NCBI RefSeq assembly: GCF_014495685.1
Contig: NZ_JACTVI010000073.1
Location: 1-42,515 of the forward strand
From: Streptomyces sp. TRM68367
GTDB lineage: Bacteria; Actinomycetota; Actinomycetes; Streptomycetales; Streptomycetaceae
Reading direction: 5' to 3'
Length of the DNA: 42,515 bases
The position numbers were made by a program, and so were the translations under genes. The notes under the pieces are model-generated. The model saw only the letters and a list, made by a program, of their open reading frames with translations, made no database searches and was not told where the DNA came from. This document shows, one piece after another, positions 25,010 through 32,494 of this stretch (positions are counted from its first letter, which is position 1; each line of letters begins with the position of its first letter).

Positions 25010-25860
25010 GGCACCGCTCCCGTCAACTCGACGCCCCTACGCGGCGGTTCGACCGCGATGCCCTCCGCCGTACGACGCCTGCGACGCCGTACGACGGCGA
25101 AGGCGGCGGCCGCCACGGCCACCGCTCCTCCCCCGGCCCCCGTCACCGCGCCCCACGGCACGAACCGCGCCGACGCGCCCGCCGTGTCGTGCGCCCCGCC
25201 CGCCGCCGTGACGGTCAGCCGGACGTCGACCGCGTCGAGGGCGGGCCGGCCGGGCCACGGTTCGGCGAGCTGCACGCGGCGGCCCGGCGGCAGCTGCACG
25301 GGCAGGGTGCGCGGAGCGCGGTCGAGGAGCCGGCCGAAGACGCCGTCCGCGCGCACGGCGAGCCTCGGCGCGAGGACCGTGGTGCCACGGTTGACCAGCT
25401 CGTACGTGATGCGGTCAGCGCGTACGGCCACGTGCTCGACGGTCAGCGCGGACAGCGCCGGGCCGCCGACGCGCAGGCGCAGCGGTACGGCCGTGGACCG
25501 GCCCTCGGTGTCGCGCGCGACGAGCGTGCCGGTCTGGTCGCCGGGCGCGGCGCCCGCCCGGACGGTCACCGTGAACGGCACGTCGGCGCGGGTGCGGGCC
25601 GGGACGCGCACGGCCGGCTCGGCGAAGGCGAGCGGGACGTCGGTGCCGCTCAGCCGGACGGTGACCGGGCGCCCGCCGCGGTTGGTCACGGAGACCGTGT
25701 CCTCCAGGACCGCCCCGGGCGCACCCTCGGCGTAGAAGGACGGCCGCCCGCCGCCGGAGGGCGCCAGCGACCAGCCGCCACCCGCCGGCGCCGCCCCGAT
25801 CAGGGCGAGCAGCGCCACCGGCGACAGGAACAGAATCAGGGCGCGGACGGGTGACGGCAT
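25006..25860 (-). CDS. DUF916-like membrane-anchored surface protein
   Basis: A 284-residue protein with a signal peptide (VRALILFLSPVALLALIGAA), Ig-like beta domains, one transmembrane segment near the C-terminus (GAVTGAGGGAVAVAAAAFAVV) and a basic tail (RRRRRR). The first beta domain (YAEGAPGAVLEDTVSVTNRG, then VRLSGTDVPLAF, VPARTRADVPFTV, GDQTGTLVA) looks like the DUF916/WxL-protein peptidoglycan domain, which in Gram-positive bacteria tethers WxL-type surface proteins. Start ATG 25858-25860 is chosen because GGAG lies 6 nt before it; an ATG four codons upstream is possible. The stop overlaps the next start (ATGA). The domain pairing with neighbouring secreted proteins suggests a shared surface assembly; this is inference. 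Confidence 0.7.
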   Translation of the reverse strand: MPSPVRALILFLSPVALLALIGAAPAGGGWSLAPSGGGRPSFYAEGAPGAVLEDTVSVTNRGGRPVTVRLSGTDVPLAFAEPAVRVPARTRADVPFTVTVRAGAAPGDQTGTLVARDTEGRSTAVPLRLRVGGPALSALTVEHVAVRADRITYELVNRGTTVLAPRLAVRADGVFGRLLDRAPRTLPVQLPPGRRVQLAEPWPGRPALDAVDVRLTVTAAGGAHDTAGASARFVPWGAVTGAGGGAVAVAAAAFAVVRRRRRRTAEGIAVEPPRRGVELTGAVP

Positions 25861-25875
25861 GGGCGGCTCCATGGT

Positions 25876-25962
25876 CGTGCGGCGGCTCCACTGGCGTAGG
25901 GCGGCGCTGAGGTCGTGCGGCGGCTTCCGTGGGTTTACGGCGGCGATGCGCTCGTGCGGCGG
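25876..25962. repeat. Three CGTGCGGCGG direct repeats, about 38 bp apart
   Basis: CGTGCGGCGG occurs at 25876-25885, 25914-25923 and 25953-25962, spacing 38 and 39 bp. They lie between the LPQTG gene and the DUF916-like gene, just upstream of the latter's start. The even spacing could mark protein binding, or be a relic of duplication. No gene is present in this 140-bp gap. Confidence 0.4.
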
Positions 25963-26000
25963 ACGGCCCAGCTCCGGCGAGCGGTCGTACCGCCGTCGGG

Positions 26001-26693
26001 TCAGCGGCGTACCCGCGCCGGCTGGTTCCGCCGGGTCAGCCACAGGACGCCGGTCGCGCCCGCGAGCAGGACCGTGCCGCCGAGGGTGCCGAGGGCGATG
26101 GCCGAGTCCTCGGGGCCGGTCTGCGGGAGTTCGGCGCCGGAGCCGCTACCGGTGCCCGCGCCCTGTGCGGAGCCGCCGCCCGCCGCGGCCTTCACGTCGA
26201 GGGTGAGGGACGGCTTCGGGTCGTTGGTCGGTGTGCAGGTCGTCGTCGTACCGAGGGCCTTGATGGTGAGCACGCCCGCCGTGAAGGTGACCTTGCCGGT
26301 CTTCTTCGGTGTGTACGTCCCGCTCAGGTCGCTGATCTTGATGGGCGTGTTGGCGGGGATGGCCTCGGCGTTGGGCGGGCCGGTCACGGTCATGGTGCCG
26401 CTGTCGGCACCGCCGAGCTCGATGGTGGCGCTGGGGTTCATCGCGCCCTTGCCCAGTTCGACCGGGCTGGACGAGACGCCCTTCTGCCACGACATGGTGA
26501 TCTTGTAGCCACCGCCGCTCTCGACCCCCTTGATGTCGATGGGTGAGACGGCGCTCTTGTCGCCGATCGGTGTCTTGCACTGGTAGTTGACGTCGACGAC
26601 CTCGGCGTGGGCTGCGGGGGCGGCCATCAGCACCGCCGAACCGGCCAGGGCCGCGGCGGACGCGAGCGCGGCGGTTCGTTTCCGGTACGACAC
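26001..26693 (-). CDS. LPQTG-type sortase substrate, secreted surface protein
   Basis: A 230-residue exported protein: signal peptide (TAALASAAALAGSAVLMAAP then AAHAEV), one beta-rich mature domain (about 32-165), Gly/Ser-rich spacer, LPQTG (189-193), a hydrophobic segment (AIALGTLGGTVLLAGATGVLW) and the tail TRRNQPARVRR. This is a complete cell-wall sorting signal. The mature domain (VNYQCKTPIGDKSAVSPI to ALGTTTTCTP) matches the second domain of the LAETG protein at 22455-23918, showing duplication of this domain in the cluster. GTG 26691-26693 has AAGGGAG 7 nt upstream. It is the first gene of a four-gene leftward group. No sortase gene is in the window. The ligand is unknown. Confidence 0.85.
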   Translation of the reverse strand: MSYRKRTAALASAAALAGSAVLMAAPAAHAEVVDVNYQCKTPIGDKSAVSPIDIKGVESGGGYKITMSWQKGVSSSPVELGKGAMNPSATIELGGADSGTMTVTGPPNAEAIPANTPIKISDLSGTYTPKKTGKVTFTAGVLTIKALGTTTTCTPTNDPKPSLTLDVKAAAGGGSAQGAGTGSGSGAELPQTGPEDSAIALGTLGGTVLLAGATGVLWLTRRNQPARVRR

Positions 26694-26817
26694 GGTTCCG
26701 CTCCCTTTCGAGTTCCTGGTACGCGTTTCCTGACGGCACATCAGATCGGCCGTCAAGGTACGCCCGGGGTCGAAAGGAAGGAAGACACAGTGCATGCCAA
26801 ATGTGGGAGGTGATCCG

Positions 26818-26902
26818 CCCAAAGGGCGCGGGGCTGTGCTCGATGTGCGGCTCCGCCGCGTGGGCGCGACAAGCCACAGACAGCACGCCGACCGCAAACG
26901 AC
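26818..26902 (-). repeat. Interspersed 3'-UTR repeat, copy 2
   Basis: Second copy of the family, same orientation as copies 1 and 3. It shares the GCGCGGGGCTGTG start, the GCGGCTCCGCCGCG stem and the TGGGCGCGACAAGCCACA block. It ends 16 nt short of the stop codon of the anti-sigma kinase gene (26919) on the minus strand, so it forms the start of that gene's 3' untranslated region. It also lies 125 nt upstream of the LPQTG gene start. Confidence 0.75.
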
Positions 26903-26918
26903 AGGCGCCCCTACGGCG

Positions 26919-27578
26919 CTACGCCGGCGCCCCCAACTCCGCCCACACGGTCTTTCCCGCAGCACCAGGGTTCCGCACAACCCCCCAGTCCAGACACAAC
27001 CGCTGCACGATAAACATGCCATGCCCGCCGGGCCGCCCCGCACGGTGCGGCGTCCGCGGCGCAGGCTGCCCCGCACCCCGGTCGGAGACCTCAAGACGGA
27101 TCACCTTGTTGTCACAGGTGATCCACAGCTGGTCCGGCCCCTCGGCATGCAGACACGCGTTGGTGACCAGCTCGGAGACGACGAGCAGCACATCCTCGGC
27201 GGCGGCCCGCTGGTCCGCGCCGACCGCCGGCAGCCAGCCCCAGGCGTACAGGGCCTGACGGGTGAAGTCACGGGCGAGCGGAACGACACCACTCTGGCCG
27301 TCGAAGCTCAGGCGGCGGATCTGCCGGCCCCCCGGCGGCGCGGACGACTCGGCCGACGGCTCTCCCGCCGCGGACGACTCGGCCGTGACGGACGCCCCGC
27401 CCGGCCGTACGCCGCCCTCGGACGCCCCGCCCGGCCGTACGCCGCCCTCGGACGCCCCGGCCGGCCGTACGCCCTCTCCGGACGCTCCCGCCCCGGGTCC
27501 GCCTCTCTCGGACGCTCCGGAAGCGCCGCTGGGCTCCGGACCGCGGTCGCCCGGCGAGTAAGGCCGGGTGGTGCTCAT
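26919..27578 (-). CDS. prsI: Anti-sigma factor kinase (RsbW/SpoIIAB type), probable PrsI
   Basis: A 219-residue GHKL ATPase that should bind SigI and phosphorylate the antagonist encoded next door. The catalytic half (about residues 85-219) has the Bergerat motifs: SELVTNACLHA (N box), DRGAG (G1) and GGHGMFIVQ (G2). The N-terminal 85 residues are low-complexity, with a decapeptide GASEGGVRPG tandemly repeated (residues 31-60) and encoded by a 30-bp DNA repeat; this is unusual for the family, which normally starts close to the ATPase core. It is transcribed in the same direction as the antagonist gene, 254 bp downstream of it. The symbol rests on position next to a SigI-like sigma factor. Which of several sigma factors it inhibits cannot be read directly. 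Confidence 0.82.
   Translation of the reverse strand: MSTTRPYSPGDRGPEPSGASGASERGGPGAGASGEGVRPAGASEGGVRPGGASEGGVRPGGASVTAESSAAGEPSAESSAPPGGRQIRRLSFDGQSGVVPLARDFTRQALYAWGWLPAVGADQRAAAEDVLLVVSELVTNACLHAEGPDQLWITCDNKVIRLEVSDRGAGQPAPRTPHRAGRPGGHGMFIVQRLCLDWGVVRNPGAAGKTVWAELGAPA
27391..27480. repeat. 30-bp tandem repeat inside the anti-sigma gene
   Basis: Three head-to-tail 30-bp units (27391-27420, 27421-27450, 27451-27480). The first two are identical and the third has several changes. Each unit encodes the decapeptide GASEGGVRPG or a close variant on the minus strand. Copy number is likely to vary between strains. Confidence 0.85.
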
Positions 27579-27688
27579 CAGCGCTTCACCTCACCGATTC
27601 ACCAGTTCATGATTCAAAAGTCAGTACACAGTCAGTCACGCGGTACGCCGCCCGCCGGTTCGTGACGACCCGGTCACAGCGGGCGGCC

Positions 27689-27707
27689 GACATGTCAGCG
27701 ACATGTC
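27689..27707. promoter_or_regulatory. Tandem GACATGTC palindromes upstream of the anti-sigma gene
   Basis: GACATGTC, itself a perfect palindrome, occurs at 27689-27696 and again at 27700-27707, separated by 3 nt, so the centres are 11 bp apart, about one helical turn. The pair lies about 110 bp upstream of the anti-sigma start (27578) and beyond the antagonist stop (27833). It is a candidate operator in the promoter of the anti-sigma gene. Confidence 0.4.
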
Positions 27708-27832
27708 CAGCATGACTCCTGCCCTGGCCGCCGGGCAGAACACCCCCTTCTTCGGCGCGAACGGCATAGCGAGGGGAAAGTGCTGGTCAAACGAGGGAGA
27801 TCCGAGGCGTGGCAGTGGCACGCCGAACCAGG

Positions 27833-28210
27833 TCAGCCGGTTTCGCCGCCCAGTGCCGCCTCGACCGAGTCGTGGACGGTGAAGACCGCCTCCGCCCCTG
27901 TGATTTCGAACACACGTGCCACCACCGGCTGCATTCCCGCGAGGTGGACCCCGCCTCCGGCGGACTCCGCCTTGAGGCGCGCACCGAGCAACACGTTCAG
28001 CCCCGTCGAGTCGCAGAACTCCAGCCGCGAACAGTCGAGGACGAGCCGGTTGAATCCCTTGGCAAGGCAGTCGTCGAGTGGCTCACGCAACAAATCGGCG
28101 GTGTGGTGATCCAACTCACCCACCGGGGTCACGACGGCACTGGTGCCCTCTTCCCGAACCTCCACCAGAAGCCGGCCAGACTGTGTGCTGCCGACCGTCC
28201 CGCGGTCCAT
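27833..28210 (-). CDS. arsI: STAS anti-anti-sigma factor, probable ArsI
   Basis: A 125-residue single STAS domain protein of the RsbV/SpoIIAA type. Its unphosphorylated form would bind the anti-sigma kinase and free the sigma factor. The phosphorylated Ser is in FCDSTGLNVLLGA (Ser68), with the helix that follows making the partner contact. The strand pattern VVTPVGELDHHTADLL and NRLVLDCSRLEF is canonical. ATG 28208-28210 (MDRGTVGSTQ) follows a GAGAGAGG stretch; a longer frame to 28438 runs into the upstream region and is rejected. It is divergent from sigI; the 252-bp space between them should carry both promoters. The symbol is given by position next to the SigI-like gene. Confidence 0.85.
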   Translation of the reverse strand: MDRGTVGSTQSGRLLVEVREEGTSAVVTPVGELDHHTADLLREPLDDCLAKGFNRLVLDCSRLEFCDSTGLNVLLGARLKAESAGGGVHLAGMQPVVARVFEITGAEAVFTVHDSVEAALGGETG

Positions 28211-28462
28211 ACCGCCTCTCTCTCCCGACGTCGTGGCTGCTTGCTGACGCCCTCGAACACTACGCCTTCCCTCCGCGGTCCGACACCCGAACAACCACCC
28301 ACAAACGGACATATGAACACAGAACGCACTTGCGGTGGGCTCAGGAAAGCGGGTAGGGCTAGTAAGGACACGTAACCGACACGGCCGGCTTTGGAGGCGC
28401 CGCACACCGCAGTGCACGTAATTGGCTTCGGCAGCCATATGCCGTGAACGATGGAGGACATC

Positions 28463-29356
28463 ATGTCACCCCGGCTCGACGCATCGCGTACCCACAAGGC
28501 GACGTCGACACCCCCTCCGGAACATCTGGATCCCATCGAGCAGGACGACATACTCGCCGGACTACCGGAGATCCCCCCGTACGACGAGGTGGGGCCGGTA
28601 GACGCACGAGCCCTGTCCAAGACCCTCTTCGAGCGGCTCGAATCACTGGAGGAAGGCACCCACGAGTATTCGTACGTCCGGAACACGCTCGTCGAACTCA
28701 ACCTCGCGCTGGTCAAGTTCGCCGCCTCCCGCTTCCGCTCGCGCAGCGAGCCGATGGAGGACATCATCCAGGTCGGCACGATCGGCCTGATCAAGGCGAT
28801 CGACCGTTTCGAACTCTCGCGCGGCGTCGAGTTCCCCACATTCGCGATGCCGACCATCGTCGGCGAGATCAAGCGCTTCTTCCGCGACACCTCGTGGTCC
28901 GTGCGCGTCCCGCGCCGCCTTCAGGAACTCCGGCTCGACCTGGCGAAGGCCGGCGACGAACTGGCCCAGAAGCTCGACCGCGCACCGACGGTGAACGAAC
29001 TGGCCGAGCGGCTCGGACTCTCCAACGACGAGGTCGTCGAGGGCATGGCGGCGTCGAACGCCTACACGGCGTCGTCGCTGGACGCCCAGCCCGAGGAGGA
29101 CGACGCCGAGGGCGCGCTCGCGGACCGGATCGGGTACGAGGACCACGGGCTCGAAGGCATCGAGTACGTCGAGTCGTTGAAGCCGCTGATCGCCGAACTC
29201 CCGCATCGGGACCGGAAGATCCTCTCCCTCCGGTTCGTCGCCAACATGACCCAGTCGGAGATCGGTGACGAACTGGGCATCTCTCAGATGCATGTGTCGC
29301 GGTTGCTGTCACGGACGTTGGTGCGGTTGCGCAAGGGGTTGACACTCGAGGAGTGA
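28463..29356 (+). CDS. sigI: SigB/SigF-family RNA polymerase sigma factor, probable SigI
   Basis: A 297-residue group 3 sigma factor of the stress/sporulation SigB family. Region 2 (about 60-130) has EDIIQVGTIGLIKAIDRFE and FPTFAMPTIVGEIKRFFRD; region 3 follows (VRVPRRLQELRLDLAKAG, about 140-190); region 4 (about 230-290) has LPHRDRKILSLRFVANMTQ and the recognition helix ISQMHVSRLLSRTLVRLRKG. ATG 28463 is chosen because GGAGG stands 5 nt before it; an ATG four codons upstream overlaps that ribosome site. SigB-type sigma factors in Streptomyces use a GGGTA-like -10. The adjacent kinase and antagonist form its partner-switching control. A 9-bp tandem repeat begins 47 bp after the stop. Confidence 0.9.
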   Translation: MSPRLDASRTHKATSTPPPEHLDPIEQDDILAGLPEIPPYDEVGPVDARALSKTLFERLESLEEGTHEYSYVRNTLVELNLALVKFAASRFRSRSEPMEDIIQVGTIGLIKAIDRFELSRGVEFPTFAMPTIVGEIKRFFRDTSWSVRVPRRLQELRLDLAKAGDELAQKLDRAPTVNELAERLGLSNDEVVEGMAASNAYTASSLDAQPEEDDAEGALADRIGYEDHGLEGIEYVESLKPLIAELPHRDRKILSLRFVANMTQSEIGDELGISQMHVSRLLSRTLVRLRKGLTLEE

Positions 29357-29403
29357 CGGTCGCTCACGGCCTGTGCAGGTATTGCGGACATCACAGGTAT
29401 GGC

Positions 29404-29499
29404 GGGTATCCCGGGTATCCCGGGTATCCCGGGTATCCCGGGTATCCCGGGTATCCCGGGTATCCCGGGTATCCCGGGTATCCCGGGTATCCCGGGTAT
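29404..29499 (+). repeat. GGGTATCCC tandem repeat, ten full units plus a partial
   Basis: GGGTATCCC is repeated exactly ten times (29404-29493) and followed by GGGTAT (29494-29499). Each junction makes the palindrome CCCGGG, so the array can fold into several alternative hairpins. It encodes GIP repeats in one frame, but no ribosome site or start supports a gene. The array lies between sigI and the following gene and may work as a transcription pause or terminator, or simply be a slippage-prone microsatellite. Confidence 0.9.
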
Positions 29500-29670
29500 T
29501 ACGAACAGACGGACCGTTGACCGTCGGCCGGGTTCGCGCCCGGCGCCCCGTCGACGCCGAGTGCCCTCCGGGCGCAGGGCGTCCATCGGGCGCCGGGCGC
29601 GGTTTCGTTTGCCAGGGCACTGTTTGATTACTCGCGGAAACCTCTTTTCTCACGGTGCCCGTTCCACCAC

Positions 29671-29687
29671 TATGGGGCACTCCCATA
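29671..29687. promoter_or_regulatory. TATGGG/CCCATA dyad, candidate operator
   Basis: TATGGG (29671-29676) and CCCATA (29682-29687) form a perfect 6-bp inverted repeat with a 5-nt spacer, 57 bp upstream of the ATG of the sigma-like/ricin gene. The location fits an operator overlapping or downstream of its promoter. No -10/-35 pair could be fixed. Confidence 0.35.
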
Positions 29688-29744
29688 CCGGACGGTCCGT
29701 CAGGGCTGCGGCATGGATGCAGCGGGGTGCGAGGAGGCAGGTGG

Positions 29745-31292
29745 ATGGCTCGGGCCGACGGGACCGACGACGACGCCGGCGGCGTGGGCGGGGTGCTCGC
29801 CGGTGCGTCCGACGCGCGGCTGGCCGAGTTGCTGCGTGCCGACACCTCCGCCACGCAATCGGCGCTGCGCGAACTCCGGGGGCGGCACGGCCCGTCGGTG
29901 CTCGCCTACGCCCGCCAGTGCACGGTGAGCGATTCCGTGGCCCGGCAACTGGCCGCGCAGACCGTCACGTTCGCCGCCCGTGAGGCGGCCCGCGGCTCCG
30001 ATGCCGACGGCCCGCTGCGGCACCACCTCCTGCTGCTGGTCGGCCGGGTGGCCGAGCAGTGGGCCGCGGACGAGCGGGCCACGGGCCTCGACCCCGGTCT
30101 GCTCCTCGTCCTGAACGCGGCGGGCCCCGGCGGCCCGGTACCGCCCCTGCTCGCGGCCTTCCGGACCCTGCCGTACCGCACCCAGGGCCTCGTCTGGTAC
30201 GGCCTCGTGGAGGGGGTGCCGGCGGACCACACGGCCACCCTGCTCGGCCTCACCCGCGACGACGTGGCCTACGGCACCGGCGCCGCGCTCCAGTGCCTGG
30301 CCCAGGCCTGCCTGCGCGCCCGCCTCGCCGCCTCCGACGAACCCCGCTGCGGTGACTTCCGCCGGCTCATCGAGGAGTCGGCACGGCCCGGCAACCCCCG
30401 GGACAGCGCCGACCTGCGCGTCCACATGGCGCAGTGCGCCCGCTGCTCGGCGGCCCACGAGGAACTGTGCGCCCTGCGGGACTCCCCGCGCACGGCCCTG
30501 GCGGAGGGTCTGCTGCCGTGGGCGGGCACGGCGTACGTGTCGGCGGGCGCGGCGGTGGGCGAACCGCGCCGCAACGCCCGTGCGGTGGCGGTCACTTGGC
30601 CGCCGTCCCGCCGCTTCGTCCTGGCCTCCGCGGCCCTCGGGGTGGCGCTGGCGCCGCTACTGGTCTTCCTGCTGTCGCAGGGCGGTTCGCCGTCCCAGCA
30701 CACGGCGGCCCCGGCGAGCACACCGCCGGTGAGGGTGACGATCCCGGCCGTCACCCCGTCCCCCACTCCCACGCCCTCCCCTTCGGCGACGAGCAAATCC
30801 CCGTCGCCGTCGCCGAGTTCGCCCTCTCCTCGGACACCGCGACCAAAGCCCACCCCCACGCTCACGCCCACCGCACCTGCGTACCAGCCGCCGGGCGCCG
30901 CCTACGCCCAGGTGGTCAACCTCACTTCGGGCCGGTGCCTGGACATCGACGGCGCCCCGGAGAACGGCAGGGACGTGGTCACGGCCGCCTGCACGTCCTC
31001 CCGTGACCAACGGTGGCGGGTCGACTCCGCACGGGGCGTGCTGCAGTCGTACGCCGACCCCGGCTACTGCCTGGACAGCCGCGGCTCCGTGGACCTGGGC
31101 ATCGGCATCTGGGAGTGCGACGCGGTGGACGGGCCCAACGGCCGGAACCTGAGGTTCGCGGTGGACTCCAGCGGAGTGATCCGCCCGGGCATCGCCACGG
31201 ACCGCGCGGTGACTGCGAGCGAGGGCGACTCGCTGTCCCTGGTGCGCGAGGCGGGGCGGGGGGACCAGCGGTGGCGGGCCGGGGCCTCCTGA
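29745..31292 (+). CDS. Sigma-like / zinc-finger / transmembrane / ricin-lectin fusion protein
   Basis: A 515-residue protein with four parts. Residues 25-195 look like a degenerate ECF-type sigma factor: region-2-like helices (SALRELRGRHGPSVLAYARQ, then AARQ-type helix) and region-4-like LPYRTQGLVWYGLVEGVPA to TLLGLTRDDVAYG. Residues 223-235 carry the anti-sigma zinc motif HxxxCxxC (HMAQCARC). A transmembrane segment (FVLASAALGVALAPLLVFLL, 291-310) is followed by a Pro/Ser/Thr linker and, outside the cell, a ricin B-lectin-like domain (from about 390; VNLTSGRCLDIDG, QRWRVD, YCLDSRGS, WECD) ending DQRWRAGAS. ATG 29745 has GAGGAGG 7 nt upstream. Position beside sigI suggests a link to envelope stress, with the lectin sensing glycans. 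Assignment of the sigma-like part is by pattern only. Confidence 0.75.
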   Translation: MARADGTDDDAGGVGGVLAGASDARLAELLRADTSATQSALRELRGRHGPSVLAYARQCTVSDSVARQLAAQTVTFAAREAARGSDADGPLRHHLLLLVGRVAEQWAADERATGLDPGLLLVLNAAGPGGPVPPLLAAFRTLPYRTQGLVWYGLVEGVPADHTATLLGLTRDDVAYGTGAALQCLAQACLRARLAASDEPRCGDFRRLIEESARPGNPRDSADLRVHMAQCARCSAAHEELCALRDSPRTALAEGLLPWAGTAYVSAGAAVGEPRRNARAVAVTWPPSRRFVLASAALGVALAPLLVFLLSQGGSPSQHTAAPASTPPVRVTIPAVTPSPTPTPSPSATSKSPSPSPSSPSPRTPRPKPTPTLTPTAPAYQPPGAAYAQVVNLTSGRCLDIDGAPENGRDVVTAACTSSRDQRWRVDSARGVLQSYADPGYCLDSRGSVDLGIGIWECDAVDGPNGRNLRFAVDSSGVIRPGIATDRAVTASEGDSLSLVREAGRGDQRWRAGAS

Positions 31293-32465
31293 TCAGACGA
31301 CCCGCAGTCCTCGCCGCCACACCCCGCTGACCAGCGGAACCCCGGGTCGATAGGCCAGGTGGACGTGGCTCGGGGCGTCCAGGAGGGTCAGGTCGGCGGA
31401 CGCGCCCGGGGTGAGGCGGCCGATGTCGTCGCGGCGGAGGGCTGCCGCGCCGCCCGCCGTGGCCGACCAGACGGCCTCGTCGGGGGTCATGTGCATGTCC
31501 CGTACGGCGAGGGCGATGCAGAACGGCACGGACGACGTGAACGACGAGCCCGGGTTGCAGTCGGTGGACAGGGCGACGGTCGCGCCGGCGTCGAGGAGGC
31601 GGCGCGCGTTCGGCCACTGGGCGCGGGTGGAGAACTCGGCGCCGGGCAGGAGCGTGGCGACGGTACGGCTGTTGGCCAGGGCGTCCACGTCCTGGTCCGT
31701 GAGATGGGTGCAGTGGTCGGCGCTGGCCGCGTCGAGTTCCACGGCGAGCTGGACGCCGGGGCCGTGGGTGAGCTGGTTGGCGTGGACGCGGGGGTGCAGG
31801 CCCCTGGCCTTGCCGGCGGTGAGGATCGCGCGGGCCTGGTCGCCGTCGAAGGCGCCCTTCTCGCAGAAGACGTCGACCCAACGGGCGTACGGGGCGCACG
31901 CGTCGAGCATCTCGCCGGTGACGAGGGCGACGTAGGCGGCGGGGTCGCCGGCGTGCTCGGGAGCGACGATGTGGGCGCCGAGGTACGTGACCTCGTCGGT
32001 GTGCTGGGCGGCGATGCGCAGGGCGCGGGACTCGTCCTCGGCTGTGAGGCCGTAGCCGGACTTCGTCTCCATCGTCGTGGTGCCCTGGTGGAGCGCCTCG
32101 GCGAGGTACCGGGTGAGGTTGGCTTCGAGCTCGGCGTCCGTCGCGGCCCGGGTCGCGGCGACCGTCGTGCGGATGCCGCCCGCGCTGTAGGCCCGGCCGG
32201 ACATGCGGGCGTTGAACTCGGCGGTGCGGTCGCCCGCGAAGACCAGGTGGGAGTGGGAGTCGACGAAGCCGGGCAGGACCGCCCGGCCGCCCGCGTCGAC
32301 CCGATTGTCAGTGGCGGGTGCTTTGCTTGATTCACCGGTCCACGCGACGCGGTCGCCGTCGATGACGACGGCCGCGTCCTGGACCAGGCCGAGGGGGGAT
32401 CCGTCACCGAGGGAGGGGTCGTTGGTGACCAGCGTGGCGATGTTGGTGATGACGGTGCTGCTCAT
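31293..32465 (-). CDS. hutI: Imidazolonepropionase
   Basis: A 390-residue amidohydrolase that opens imidazolone-5-propionate to N-formimidoyl-L-glutamate in histidine breakdown. The metal motif is DSHSHLVFAGDR; the substrate region has METKSGYGLT, GAHIVAPEHAGD and VHANQLTHGPGV; the second metal Asp is in ALSTDCNPGSSF. Length is normal. ATG 32463-32465 is preferred because GAGG lies 5 nt upstream. An in-frame ATG at 32496-32498 would overlap the hutF stop as ATGA and add 11 residues. It is last of four leftward genes (hutU, M20 hydrolase, hutF, hutI). Its stop abuts the stop of the convergent gene with no gap (TGA|TCA at 31290-31295). Confidence 0.95.
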   Translation of the reverse strand: MSSTVITNIATLVTNDPSLGDGSPLGLVQDAAVVIDGDRVAWTGESSKAPATDNRVDAGGRAVLPGFVDSHSHLVFAGDRTAEFNARMSGRAYSAGGIRTTVAATRAATDAELEANLTRYLAEALHQGTTTMETKSGYGLTAEDESRALRIAAQHTDEVTYLGAHIVAPEHAGDPAAYVALVTGEMLDACAPYARWVDVFCEKGAFDGDQARAILTAGKARGLHPRVHANQLTHGPGVQLAVELDAASADHCTHLTDQDVDALANSRTVATLLPGAEFSTRAQWPNARRLLDAGATVALSTDCNPGSSFTSSVPFCIALAVRDMHMTPDEAVWSATAGGAAALRRDDIGRLTPGASADLTLLDAPSHVHLAYRPGVPLVSGVWRRGLRVV

Positions 32466-32494
32466 GGCGTCCTCGTGGGTGGCAGGGGCGGTCG

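Noticed and set aside
29404..29499. Possible CRISPR array
   Set aside because: The units are 9 bp and directly abutting, with no spacers and no cas genes nearby.
29399..29983. Collagen-like GIP-repeat protein starting in the 9-bp array
   Set aside because: The repeat is DNA-level (all frames stay open), there is no ribosome site, and the frame then overlaps the well-supported gene at 29745.
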